The notes beneath the pieces were generated by a model, which was not told where the DNA came from, searched no databases, and worked only from the letters and a program-made list of their open reading frames with translations. From the NCBI RefSeq assembly GCF_002009425.1, contig NZ_CP019936.1, positions 977,001 through 1,041,000 on the forward strand: DNA of 64,000 nucleotides, written 5' to 3'. Each line of letters begins with the position of its first letter. Position 1 is the first letter of the stretch. The translations under genes were made by a program, and so were the position numbers. Source of the DNA: Thiosocius teredinicola (GTDB taxonomy: Bacteria > Pseudomonadota > Gammaproteobacteria > Chromatiales > Chromatiaceae). Of the stretch, positions 54,899 to 63,674 are shown in pieces.

Positions 54899-56251
54899 TT
54901 GCATGTCACCGGTAAGGCAGGGTGATCTTCCCGCTGGATGGGTTCGCTTGGGCGCTTGGTGCGCGATGTCTCGTGACGCTTGCCTACGTCATTGCTGTCC
55001 AAAGATCGCCCTTAGAGATGCCGTTTGGCAAAGATAATGCTGAAGTGCAACAACGATGCATGGAGGTCTGTCTTGTTGGCTGAAAAGCCATTCAAATGAT
55101 AGGTGTCTCCACACGGCGGCCGCTGATTCGCCCGAAGGGTCTTCACGGTCAAAGTACTTGGTTCGGAATGGTTTGAGCTAAGCTGCGTTGACAAGTGATC
55201 GCTTGATTTTTGAACGCTGTTCTCCCTGGATTCTGATATCAGGGCTTCTGCGCCTTATCGTGCTTGAGATACTTCGGCAAACGACAAGAAAGAGGATGAG
55301 TCTTCGGGCTCGGGAATCTTGTGCCGGGAGGCCTATAAGTCGCCTTGCTTCCCGGTAGATCGCGCTGCGACGAGCGCGTGCCCGGTGGTTCGTAGTATTG
55401 GGTGGAGGGGCAAACGTAGGATGGAATGGTCGTCCTTGCATTCCGTTCCGGCCTAAACAAAACGCTCCGGATAACCCCGCAACCGCCCGACTGGCAGGTG
55501 GTTCGGAACTTGTCACACATGGCTTGGTCATGGTGCCGCAAATATCTCTATGTGCTGGTTTTGTGTTTAGAAACGGATGGCCTGCTTGAACGCCAGGCAT
55601 GACGAAGCCCCGCCGGCATCCTTGTCAGCGGGGCTTCGTAGGAATTCGCAATCAACCATTCCTTGGTCTTTCGTTGCAACGTTCCCTGTCAACACTAACG
55701 ATACAGTCGACGTGGCCGCGTGACAAATCGCCTCGTTCCTCAACTCCTCTATCCATTCATGCAACTTGAGAACAGCGGGCCGGTTGCGCAGGTTGTCGTA
55801 TTCGCTTCATGCCGCACTCTGTATTCTTCAGTGAGTGCAGATTGACTAGCTTCGGATGCCACGCGGCGAGCGTCGATGCTCGGTGCCTAGCGGTTTCGCC
55901 GAAGTTGAAGATGGAAGGGGGAATCGGGGCCATTGACGCCTCAGACGTGTTCCTCTTGGGGGGCACACGGAATCTGTCGCGAGCATGCGGGTGGCTGGCA
56001 GTGAATCACATCTTCCGGTGCAAGGGCGGTGTGCCGACACTTCGAAAGTCGGATCTGCAGAAGAATAAGCTCTCAGAGTTGATCCTTTATGCCGGACCGG
56101 AGTGTAATGGCTCAACAGCACGTGCCGCGATCTGGTGTGTAGAGTGACTTCTTCAGTTTGATCGCCGTTCGCGCCGGGACGCGCGTCTTGCGGAGACCTG
56201 CGAATCGATTAGTCCCCGACGCTGATGCTAGACACATAGGGTGAACCGAAA
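54899..56251. other. 1.35 kb without a supportable gene
   Basis: Open frames on both strands (for example 55178-55600 minus, 55809-56147 plus) have odd composition (Arg/Pro/Ser-rich), no ribosome sites and no recognisable motif. Apart from one inverted repeat I see nothing; it may be decayed mobile DNA at the array boundary. Confidence 0.6.
55602..55639. terminator. 12-bp perfect inverted repeat, terminator-like
   Basis: acgaagccccgc and gcggggcttcgt around a 14-base loop. Strong GC stem but no clear T run on either side, so a rho-independent terminator is only one possibility. Confidence 0.45.
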
Positions 56252-56644
56252 ATGATCGATCAGGTGGATTTTTATGCGGCCAAGCTGCGTTTCGAAACCG
56301 ATTCTGCAGACCTGTTCGCGGCGTTACAAAGCTCAGCAAACATAGCGGTAATTGATGCACGCTCGGTAGAGGCATACGAGCGCGAACATATCCCGTCAGC
56401 AATCAATATCCCCCACCGAACGATGACCGAAGAGACCACGGTGCATCTTGATAAGGGCGTGACCTACGTTACCTATTGCGATGGCATTGGCTGCAATGCC
56501 TCGACAAAGGGTGCGCTCAACATGGCTAAGCTGGGTTTCGACGTGAAGGAGTTGATGGGTGGACTTGATTGGTGGAAACGCGATGGCTATGCCACTGAGG
56601 GTCTGGAGGGTAGGGAAGGGCAACTCGTCTCATGCGGTTGCTAG
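56252..56644 (+). CDS. Rhodanese-domain protein
   Basis: 130 residues with one rhodanese domain: IAVIDARSVEAYEREHIPSA, INIPHR, then the active loop TYCDGIGCNASTKGA. The loop has Cys at CDGIGC, of which the second matches the catalytic position. GGLDWWKRDGYATEG is the usual C-terminal motif. Probably a sulfur carrier or transferase. ATG follows gggtgaaccgaaa. Confidence 0.88.
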   Translation: MIDQVDFYAAKLRFETDSADLFAALQSSANIAVIDARSVEAYEREHIPSAINIPHRTMTEETTVHLDKGVTYVTYCDGIGCNASTKGALNMAKLGFDVKELMGGLDWWKRDGYATEGLEGREGQLVSCGC

Positions 56645-56788
56645 AACCGGGTGCATCGGACGGGTGCTTCGAGCCTGCTGCTGTGTAGAAGCAAGTCGTT
56701 GGATTGCTTCTGGCCACACCGGATAGTAGCTATCGCAATACTCAACGCTGAATGAAAATTCGCAAGTGCGGCAAGGACACAACGTGAA

Positions 56789-57403
56789 GTGCTAAGAGAC
56801 TACGACGAAAGGGACTACGTGGCGTGCGAAGCCTTGGTCAACGAGGCTTGGGAGTTCGACCGAAACTTTCGACCGCCATCGCTGGCCGGGCTGGCTCGTA
56901 GGATCTATACACGCGGGTCCCTGCTGGAAAGCAATTACAGGCGCGTGGTCGAGGAAGACGGTGCGGTCGTTGGGTTCTTGTTCGGTTACAACGAGTCCGG
57001 GAGTCGGGTGAGGAGGAACACGCTGTTTGCGTTATCAATATTCGGGCGCCTTTTCTGCTTGAAAGGCCTGCCTTTCAAGCACAAGAGAACATTTCTTGCT
57101 GCAATCTATAACCACGGCTTGAACAGGTCTCGCGTGGTCAAGGGCAAGCGCAGCGAGATCGTGTTATTCGTGGTGAAACGCGATCGTCAGGGGAAAGGGT
57201 ACGGTAAGCGCCTGGTGTCCGATTTCTTGTCGCATTGTAGGGCTGCGGGTGTCGAGACAGTGGTTGTCGAGACAAATAGCTCCGGCGCAAGCGGTTTCTA
57301 CGAGCATCAGGGTTTCGTGCATATCGGCGACTTCGATTCTCCACTTCATGAGTATGCGGCACCGGGCGGACAGGCATGCATGTACCAGCGGGCATTGAGC
57401 TGA
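56789..57403 (+). CDS. GNAT-family acetyltransferase
   Basis: 204 residues from GTG 56789. The GNAT acetyl-CoA loop is VVKRDRQGKGYGKRLVSDFL (Q/R-x-x-G-x-G/A), followed by VETVVVETNSSGASGFYEHQ, GFVHIGDF. N-terminal RDYDERDYVACEALVNEAWE is the first strand-helix. Substrate unknown. Start could instead be a GTG five bases earlier in another phase. Confidence 0.85.
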   Translation: MLRDYDERDYVACEALVNEAWEFDRNFRPPSLAGLARRIYTRGSLLESNYRRVVEEDGAVVGFLFGYNESGSRVRRNTLFALSIFGRLFCLKGLPFKHKRTFLAAIYNHGLNRSRVVKGKRSEIVLFVVKRDRQGKGYGKRLVSDFLSHCRAAGVETVVVETNSSGASGFYEHQGFVHIGDFDSPLHEYAAPGGQACMYQRALS

Positions 57404-57562
57404 CTCTGTCTGGCAAGTCAGCGGGGCAGTCTTTAGGTTGAGCTGCGTAAGCGGCGGTGTGCCGCTATTAGATCTGTATCGATGATCAATGCGTCGCCAG
57501 ACATGTGGTACGTCCAATACTCGGTGTCGAGATTTCACGATACGTCATAACCCGAGGCAAAC

Positions 57563-58033
57563 ATGACGTCAGACCCTGGCACGTATGTTCTGGTATTACA
57601 TTGCCGGGCTGCGGCATCCGTACAGGTCGGTCGATGGGGCGATCTGCGACTGCACCGCGGCTACTATCTCTATGTCGGCAGTGCGTTCGGGCCGGGTGGT
57701 GTACGTGCCCGGGTTGGCAGACACTGTCGCAATGAGAAGTCCCTGCACTGGCATATTGATTACCTGCGCGCATACGCCAAGCTGGTAAATGTTTGGCTGA
57801 CCTACGACGTGCGTCGACGGGAGCATCAGTGGGCGACCGTCCTTGGCCAGGACGACCGCGTGCAGCCGATACCGGGTTTCGGTTGCACGGATTGTGACTG
57901 CGAGTCTCATCTTTTCTACACGAATCATAGGCCCGTGCTGGCGCAGTTTTCGCTGAGTTCCGAGGGCGGACTTGAATGCTTGACCTGCACAGACTTTGCG
58001 GATGTGTCCGCCCGATCACCAAGCTGCAGGTAA
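57563..58033 (+). CDS. GIY-YIG-related DUF123 protein
   Basis: 156 residues: PGTYVLVLHCRAAASVQVGR, RLHRGYYLYVGSAFGPGGVR, ARVGRHCRNEKSLHWHIDYL, the DUF123 order (GxY, YYLYVGSA, GG-R-x-x-R-H, HWHIDYL). A later FGCTDCDCESHLFYT segment carries Cys and His. Members are probably nucleases related to endonuclease III-linked DUF123 domains. Confidence 0.88.
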   Translation: MTSDPGTYVLVLHCRAAASVQVGRWGDLRLHRGYYLYVGSAFGPGGVRARVGRHCRNEKSLHWHIDYLRAYAKLVNVWLTYDVRRREHQWATVLGQDDRVQPIPGFGCTDCDCESHLFYTNHRPVLAQFSLSSEGGLECLTCTDFADVSARSPSCR

Positions 58034-58142
58034 GCGCCGTGCGGCGGCACCGAAGTGCGCTGGGCGGTAACGAACTCCGCGCTGCCCCTGGTCCCGCGAG
58101 GCACCCTGTAGCGGTCCAAATCCTGGCTTCGATGGCCGGCGA

Positions 58143-58778
58143 TCAGCGCGAGTAAATCGACCCGTAGCCTTCTTCGCTCAAGACCTGGCGTACCGCCGGG
58201 CGTCGCAGCACCTGCTCGAAGTGACCCCTACACTTGGGCGGTAGCTCAAGACCGACCCGGTCTGCCCAGAATTCGACGTAGAACAACGATGCGTCGGCAA
58301 TACTGAAAGCCTCGAAGGCGAAACCGCTTTCCGCCAGGGAGGCCTCGACAACCTGAAATGCTGTCGTGACGATGTCGCGGCCTTTGGATTCAACTTCTTC
58401 GTGATGATCTGGCGACGCTGCGAAACTCGCGGGCACAAAGATACGTGCGAAACCCTGGCCGTGCAGGGTGTTGACTGCGTAGCTCATCAACTCCAGCGCT
58501 TTGGCCTGCTGGTCGATGCCCAGTGGCAACAGACGGCGGCGTGGATGGTGGCTGGCAAGCCACCAGGCTATCGATTGGTAGTCCGTTAGGATCAATCCGG
58601 TACCCGTGTCGAGCGTCGGGATCGTGCCTTTGGGATTGATCTGGCGATACCAGGCTTGATCCTGCTCGCCAGCCAGCAGGTCGATGATGTGTGCCTCGAA
58701 GACGAGACCGATCTCTTCCAGAAGGATATGTATGCCGGTGCTGCATGAGCCCGGCGTCATGTAGAACTTCATCGCCAT
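58143..58778 (-). CDS. Glutathione S-transferase family protein
   Basis: 211 residues. The thioredoxin-fold start MKFYMTPGSCSTGIHILLEE has the beta-class SCSTG site, then NPKGTIPTLDTGTGLILTDY, QSIAWWLASHHP for the cis-Pro and GSH-binding region, and an all-helical C-domain. GST genes of this type occur near nif clusters. It starts 3 bases after the next gene's stop on the same strand, so it is in one operon. Confidence 0.88.
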   Translation of the reverse strand: MAMKFYMTPGSCSTGIHILLEEIGLVFEAHIIDLLAGEQDQAWYRQINPKGTIPTLDTGTGLILTDYQSIAWWLASHHPRRRLLPLGIDQQAKALELMSYAVNTLHGQGFARIFVPASFAASPDHHEEVESKGRDIVTTAFQVVEASLAESGFAFEAFSIADASLFYVEFWADRVGLELPPKCRGHFEQVLRRPAVRQVLSEEGYGSIYSR

Positions 58779-58780
58779 GT

Positions 58781-59137
58781 TCAGGATGACGGGGGACTGG
58801 TGGAGCGTGCATAGTCCAACAGCGACTCTTCGATCCCTTCCCAGGCATACTGCGAAACGGCGTCGACGCCGATGGCGGCGAGCTTTTCGGTGGGCCCGTC
58901 GCCGATCTTGGCAACGAAAACCGCCTGGCAGTCCTTGATGGTTTCCAGGATCTGCGCCATGGCCGTTTTGCTCGAATGGTTGCCCAGGCAATAGTGTTCG
59001 ACGTCGCGCTTCTCGACGAAACGGCAGTCGTCTCCCGCAACCTCGTAGATCCAGAATTGCTTGGCATGGCCGAAGTGTTCGCTGATTGCCTTGCCTTCCT
59101 TGCTCGCGACCGCCAGCTTCAATGCGTGATCAGGCAT
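58781..59137 (-). CDS. NifX/NifB-C-type dinitrogenase cofactor-binding domain protein
   Basis: 118 residues, one DiNase-FeMo-co domain: LKLAVASKEGKAISEHFGHA, KQFWIYEVAGDDCRFVEKRD, a LETIKDCQAVFVAKIGDGPT and KLAAIGVDAVSQYAWEGIEE. HFGHA-x-x-F is the family hallmark. Such proteins bind FeMo-co or its precursor, or Fe-S clusters. Its ATG overlaps the stop of the AAA+ gene by 8 bases. Confidence 0.88.
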   Translation of the reverse strand: MPDHALKLAVASKEGKAISEHFGHAKQFWIYEVAGDDCRFVEKRDVEHYCLGNHSSKTAMAQILETIKDCQAVFVAKIGDGPTEKLAAIGVDAVSQYAWEGIEESLLDYARSTSPPSS

Positions 59138-60833
59138 AGCTGAAGACATCCATGCCACGGAACACGCTGCAACGCTTGAATACCTCGAGCGATGGCTCGA
59201 GTTGCTTGTGGTGACAGTACTTGGCAACCAGCTTGGTCAGGCCTTTGATGTCGCGTCCGCTGGCTTCGGCGAAGGTCTCCGCCAAGGTGTCGATCAAACC
59301 CGGTGCCAGTTGCAGCTGGAACTGCTCGGTCATGACTCGCCAGATGCGTCGGCGGTCATCCAGGCCCGGTGGGTGGTATTTGATCATCGCGATACAGCGC
59401 GACACGATGGCTTCATCGATATCGTTGACCCGGTTCGTTGTCAGGAACAGCAGGCCGTTGAAGTATTCCAGCACACGCAAGAACACGCCGACCACGGCAT
59501 TGGCGGCGATGTTGTCGTCACGCCGTTTGATATAGACATCCGCCTCGTCGATCAGCATCACGGCTCCCCAGCGCTGGGCCCGGGTCAGGGTGTCTTTGAG
59601 CGCCTGCTCCATCTCGGTCACGTTGAGGCCCAGTTGGCCCGAATGCACCCGGTACAGCGGACGTTTGATGATCTCGGAGTAAACCTCGGCTGTCAGTGTC
59701 TTGCCGACGCCGGCAGGGCCGGCGCATAGCACCGTGGTCCCGCCGGATTTACCTTCGACGATGTCGTCCATCAGCATATCCATCTCGGCGGTCAGGATGT
59801 CGATGAGATCGGTCTGTTCGGGAGGCAGGATCAGCTTGTCCTTGAGTTCCGGCTCGTACTCGTATGGCTGCATATCGTCCACATGCACCCACAGGTGATG
59901 ATGCAGTTCGAGATGAAACATCAGGACGTAGCCGTGTACCGGTAGCTCGGTAAACAGGCCTTTGGGAATCTCGCCGTTCAGCGCTTCGGTCGCGTTCTCT
60001 ACCTGATCGTTGAAGCGTGTGCTCTTGCCGGCGCGGCGCAGGTACTTACCGAGGATATCGCCGGATGAATCGAGGGCCAGGGTACGCTCGGTGAGAATTT
60101 CCTCGTCATTCACCATGCGCGCCCAACCGCCGGCCGAAGACAGCACCACGACGTTCTTGCGTGTCCAGTCGGTGTTGCGTCGGTTCGCGGTCGGGTCTTC
60201 CGCGAAATAACCCGTACCACGTCCGGAGAACTGCCGACCATAGTCCGCCCGCCAGGCAAAGAAGCGGTCTGCCGACCGGTTGTAGGCATCGATGAGCTCT
60301 TCGGTTTCGTGAAAGAATCCTTTGGCCGCGAAGATCTCGGCCACGGTCTTACCGATGATGTCGCGTTCCCTGATGATCAGGTTGACCGTAGCGAGTTTGG
60401 CCATGCTGTTGGCCTTCAGGTCGATCAGGATACGCCCCGACTCCTCTTCGCCGGGCGGTGTGAAATCGATGCGGCTGACGAGATAAGCCATCGGTTTGCC
60501 GTTCGCATGTGCCTTGAACAGCCAGCCGCGGATCGCGTTGCGTAGCAGAAACTCCGCGATGTCGGGTACCAGGGCTTCGAGGCCACCTTCGTCGTAACGC
60601 TCGCCGGGATCGTTGACCGCACGTTGTAGTGCGGCGATCTGGGCCGCGCGCCCGGCCATATTCGGTCCGGCCTGTTCGTATAGGTTGCGCAGAAAACCCA
60701 GTTGGTTCGACGACAGCTGCTCGAAGGGGATCTCGGCCTTGTTGCCGAAGCGTAGTTGCTCTTTGAGTCCGGAAAGGTCGGGGAATTCGGCGATCATCGC
60801 CTCGACGTTGCAACGCTCTATCTGCAGTTTCAT
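59130..60833 (-). CDS. AAA+ ATPase
   Basis: 567 residues from ATG 60833. The C-terminal half is a single AAA+ module: VLCAGPAGVGKTLTAEVYSE (Walker A), RWGAVMLIDEADVYIKRRDD (Walker B), LLFLTTNRVNDIDEAIVSRC (sensor 1 and arginine finger). The N-terminal half of about 330 residues is a distinct helical/beta domain. It is first in an operon with the FeMo-co-domain gene and GST and may act as a remodelling chaperone in cofactor or metalloenzyme maturation; that is inference. Confidence 0.9.
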   Translation of the reverse strand: MKLQIERCNVEAMIAEFPDLSGLKEQLRFGNKAEIPFEQLSSNQLGFLRNLYEQAGPNMAGRAAQIAALQRAVNDPGERYDEGGLEALVPDIAEFLLRNAIRGWLFKAHANGKPMAYLVSRIDFTPPGEEESGRILIDLKANSMAKLATVNLIIRERDIIGKTVAEIFAAKGFFHETEELIDAYNRSADRFFAWRADYGRQFSGRGTGYFAEDPTANRRNTDWTRKNVVVLSSAGGWARMVNDEEILTERTLALDSSGDILGKYLRRAGKSTRFNDQVENATEALNGEIPKGLFTELPVHGYVLMFHLELHHHLWVHVDDMQPYEYEPELKDKLILPPEQTDLIDILTAEMDMLMDDIVEGKSGGTTVLCAGPAGVGKTLTAEVYSEIIKRPLYRVHSGQLGLNVTEMEQALKDTLTRAQRWGAVMLIDEADVYIKRRDDNIAANAVVGVFLRVLEYFNGLLFLTTNRVNDIDEAIVSRCIAMIKYHPPGLDDRRRIWRVMTEQFQLQLAPGLIDTLAETFAEASGRDIKGLTKLVAKYCHHKQLEPSLEVFKRCSVFRGMDVFSYA

Positions 60834-61091
60834 GCGGGCCCATGTCGTACGGCTTGAGTGATTGCCGATGCTATGCAAGCAGTGATCCACAACGCCTATC
60901 TCGTTGATTTGCTAGACGCTGCAAGCTGCGTTGTCGGTTAGACGACGGCGTCGCCTGCGTCCGATTGTCGGTAAGCGAACAAACACCACAGTGCGCTTGC
61001 GCAGGTTCGGGAGGTTGGCGCGGTGGCCGAATCGGCCATGCCTGCGATATGGTCGGCGCTTCGTGAGTAAGTTGGATGATGGAGTGAGCCC
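60834..61091. promoter_or_regulatory. Divergent intergenic region
   Basis: 258 bp between the AAA+ operon (minus) and the monooxygenase gene (plus). It must hold promoters for both. I find no clear -24/-12 sigma-54 box or other decisive site. Confidence 0.4.
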
Positions 61092-61403
61092 ATGTATATC
61101 GTGACCAACCGTGTTCCTGTTGCACCGGGTTATGAAGAGATGTTCGAGGAGCGTTTTCGCAACCGTGCCGGACAGATCGACAAGCAGGCAGGCTTTGTCC
61201 GCATGCAGGTGTTGAAGCCGGATGCACCGGACACACCGTACGTTGTGCAGACCACTTGGAAAGACAAGCAGGCGTTCGAAGGCTGGGTCGGCTCCGAAGA
61301 CTTCAAGATGGCGCACAGCAATCCTATGCCGAAAGAGGCGTTCGCCGGCGAGGGCAAGATCGAGATGTTCGAGGTGCTGATCGCGGCCGATGCCGCCAGC
61401 TGA
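61092..61403 (+). CDS. ABM/haem-degrading-like monooxygenase
   Basis: 103 residues: YIVTNRVPVAPGYEEMFEER, FRNRAGQIDKQAGFVRMQVL, VQTTWKDKQAFEGWVGSEDF and HSNPMPKEAF. This is the IsdG/HmoA-like order (N near residue 6, W and H on the helix), so haem degradation is possible. Unlike the cassette ABM proteins it is a standard chromosomal type. Confidence 0.88.
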   Translation: MYIVTNRVPVAPGYEEMFEERFRNRAGQIDKQAGFVRMQVLKPDAPDTPYVVQTTWKDKQAFEGWVGSEDFKMAHSNPMPKEAFAGEGKIEMFEVLIAADAAS

Positions 61404-61604
61404 GACGGTACCTGGCGCGATGTCGGGCATGGGTTGTCGATGATGTCGCAACACCTTCGCCTTTGTTGGCTATGCGACACGCGATCGACTGCGGTGAGCG
61501 ACGCTAACCCGCTGTAGCAGCAGTAGAAAAACGCGTTCGGTCCGCTTGGAACGATGTTTGCTCTTCTCCGATGCATAGACGAGTTGTGCAGCGGAGAGTT
61601 TGCG

Positions 61605-62426
61605 TTGAGTTATCAGGATATTCAGCCCGACCAGGTGGAAGAATTGTTGGCGGGCGGCGATGTCGTCGTTATCGACATGCGTGATGCGGACAGTCGCGCG
61701 AAAGGGGAGTTTGCCAATGCCGTGGGGCATGGTGAGGACGTGATCCAAGGCCTGGTTCGTCGTCGCAAGAGCGATCCCACGGTGCTGGTGTATTGCTACC
61801 ACGGCAACCAGAGCCGCGATCTGTGTAACTTCCTCGGCCAGTTCGGCCTCAACAGCCTGTACAACCTCGAAGGCGGTTGGCTGGCCTGGCAAAACTGGCA
61901 GGCCAAGCGCCTCGGCATGCCGGGTGTGGCCAACAATTGGCTGCTGTCGAACGGCTTCGATCCGAACAATCTCAACAGCCGCGTTCATGCGGGCATGTCG
62001 GCGTTGATGTTGGCGGCGTTGCAGGGCAAGCGCGAGGTGGTCGATGTGTTGCTTGCGGCCGGTGCCGACCTGCGCGCAGTCAACGACGATGACCACAGCG
62101 CATTGTGGTTTGCCTGTGTCAATGGTGATGTGGTCTTGGTGCGCGCGCTGATTGCGCATGGCAGCGACATCGACAACCGCAATGTCAATGGCGTGACGTG
62201 CAGCGTCTATGCCGCGTCGACCGGCAAGCTCGACGTTTTGCAGGTGCTGGCCGCTGCCGGCGCCGACCTGACGATCCGCACACATGACGGCTATGACGCG
62301 CTGGAAAGCAGTTCGACCGTCCCCGTTCTCAAGTTTCTCAAATCCCTGGTGCGCGACAGCGCATCCGATGATGCACGGCAGATGCCTGCGGGCAATGCCG
62401 CCATGGCACAGGAATCGATCGCATGA
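61605..62426 (+). CDS. Rhodanese-ankyrin fusion protein
   Basis: TTG 61605, 8 bases after GGAG, gives 273 residues. The rhodanese domain (about 1-105) has VVVIDMRDADSRAKGEFANA and the active loop VLVYCYHGNQSRDLCNFLGQ with Cys. Then a linker and ankyrin repeats (HAGMSALMLAALQGKREVVD, VLLAAGADLRAVNDDDHSAL, ALIAHGSDIDNRNVNGVT, VLAAAGADLTIRTHDG). It resembles nif-associated rhodaneses (RhdN-type). Overlaps the next gene by ATGA. Confidence 0.9.
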   Translation: MSYQDIQPDQVEELLAGGDVVVIDMRDADSRAKGEFANAVGHGEDVIQGLVRRRKSDPTVLVYCYHGNQSRDLCNFLGQFGLNSLYNLEGGWLAWQNWQAKRLGMPGVANNWLLSNGFDPNNLNSRVHAGMSALMLAALQGKREVVDVLLAAGADLRAVNDDDHSALWFACVNGDVVLVRALIAHGSDIDNRNVNGVTCSVYAASTGKLDVLQVLAAAGADLTIRTHDGYDALESSSTVPVLKFLKSLVRDSASDDARQMPAGNAAMAQESIA

Positions 62427-62743
62427 AGACAACCGACAAGATACGCAAGCAACTCGAAGAAAACCCGATCATTCTCTATATGAAGGGTACGCCGGAAGAA
62501 CCGCGTTGCGGGTTCTCTGCGAAGGCGGCTGCTGCGATGAAGGCAAGTGGTTATCCCTTCGCCTTTGTCGATGTACTCGCGTCGCCGCTGATCATGGAGG
62601 CGTTGCCCGAGGTGTCGGACTTTCCCACCTTCCCGCAGTTGTTCATCAACGGCGAGATCATCGGCGGCAGCGATATCGTCGAGGCGATGATGGCCAGCGG
62701 TGAACTGCAGCCGATGCTTGAGTCGGCCACTTCGAACGCCTGA
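62423..62743 (+). CDS. grxD: Monothiol CGFS glutaredoxin (Grx4 type)
   Basis: 106 residues: NPIILYMKGTPEEPRCGFSA holds the CGFS active site, FPTFPQLFINGEIIGGSDIV the cis-Pro and GGSD glutathione site. Grx4 proteins carry and transfer [2Fe-2S] clusters, usually with a BolA partner, which is the next gene. In Azotobacter a similar gene (grx5nif) lies by nif genes. Confidence 0.93.
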   Translation: MKTTDKIRKQLEENPIILYMKGTPEEPRCGFSAKAAAAMKASGYPFAFVDVLASPLIMEALPEVSDFPTFPQLFINGEIIGGSDIVEAMMASGELQPMLESATSNA

Positions 62744-62757
62744 CCACGGAGACGGCG

Positions 62758-63018
62758 ATGACAGAAGACGAGATCGTCGAGCGTATCCGAACGCTCTATC
62801 CTGATGCAGTAATCGATGTGGCCGGCGAGGACTGTAACTTCGAGGTCTATGTTATCAGCGAAGCTTTCGCCGGCATGAATACGCTGCAGCGGCAAAAACC
62901 GATCCTTGCGCTGTTCAAGGACGAGATCAAGGGTGGCGCACTGCATGCCTTATCGGTACGTGCCAAGACGCCGGAAGAACAAAACAGCCAAACCGGGCTG
63001 GTGCAGATCAAGATGTAG
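62758..63018 (+). CDS. BolA-family protein
   Basis: 86 residues: RIRTLYPDAVIDVAGEDCNF, EVYVISEAFAGMNTLQRQKP, IKGGALHALSVRAKTPEEQN, the BolA KH-like fold with conserved F-x-G-x-x-x-L-x-R-x-x and A-L-x-x. The invariant His of BolA is at HALSV. Likely partner of the adjacent CGFS glutaredoxin in [2Fe-2S] handling. RBS acggagacggcg. Confidence 0.9.
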   Translation: MTEDEIVERIRTLYPDAVIDVAGEDCNFEVYVISEAFAGMNTLQRQKPILALFKDEIKGGALHALSVRAKTPEEQNSQTGLVQIKM

Positions 63019-63139
63019 TCGCCGCCCCACAGCCTGCCTGTGGTTTCCCAACTGACGACACTATGGCGTGTCGCCTCTCGGTCGGAGCGCCGTATGGCGG
63101 TGGCGCGTTATGCCTCGTCGCGCTACGCGGCAAGCATGC

Positions 63140-63574
63140 TCAAGCGAGCTTGCTGCGATAGCGTGGGATCGGCTCCAGGTCGGGGTCGACAAACTCGGTG
63201 CGTGCGGTTTCGGACTCGAGTAACTGCTTACTGTAGTGGCTTAGCATGATGCCTTGATCCAGAAGCAGTGGATTGCGTTCGATAAATTCGTCCGCACTGT
63301 TGCAGCGCTCGGTGCTGCGCATGAAATGGTCGATGGCGAGTACCCACGCCCGCGTCAATGTCTCGTGGTATTTGGTCTTGTCCGCGCCCACCGCCGTCAG
63401 CAGCGCCAACAGACTCTGTCTTATCGTCAACCAGACGGCATTCGCATCCATGGTGGTCAACAGACAATAGGCGATCTTGACGTGTTCCCGGTGGCGGAAG
63501 AGCCCCGCATCGATACGGCTGTGCAGAAAATCGTCGACGTATTGCCGATCAGCTTGTGACATTTTGTGGTTCAT
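63140..63574 (-). CDS. Conserved-type helical protein
   Basis: ATG 63574 lies 8 bases after GGAGG. 144 residues, all helical: DDFLHSRIDAGLFRHREHVK, IAYCLLTTMDANAVWLTIRQ, KTKYHETLTRAWVLAIDHFM and FIERNPLLLDQGIMLSHYSK. The F-R-H-R-E-H and Y-H-E-T patterns look like metal ligands. Family of unknown function as far as I recall. Confidence 0.75.
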   Translation of the reverse strand: MNHKMSQADRQYVDDFLHSRIDAGLFRHREHVKIAYCLLTTMDANAVWLTIRQSLLALLTAVGADKTKYHETLTRAWVLAIDHFMRSTERCNSADEFIERNPLLLDQGIMLSHYSKQLLESETARTEFVDPDLEPIPRYRSKLA

Positions 63575-63674
63575 GCCCGATCCCTCCTTTGCCGCGACCC
63601 ATCCGGGCACCGCCGGTGACAGCGGTGCACGTTCAATCGCGCGCTTGCGCGGCGCTATCCTCTATTGGCTCAGG

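Noticed and set aside
55178-55600. Minus-strand ORF of 140 codons in the post-array gap
   Set aside because: Composition is Arg/Pro/Ser-rich, no ribosome site, no motif.
55809-56147. Plus-strand ORF of 112 codons in the same gap
   Set aside because: No start signal or domain, and overlapped by equally long frames.
60834-61091. Sigma-54/NifA-type promoter before the nif-like genes
   Set aside because: No TGGCAC-N5-TTGC-like element is visible on either strand.
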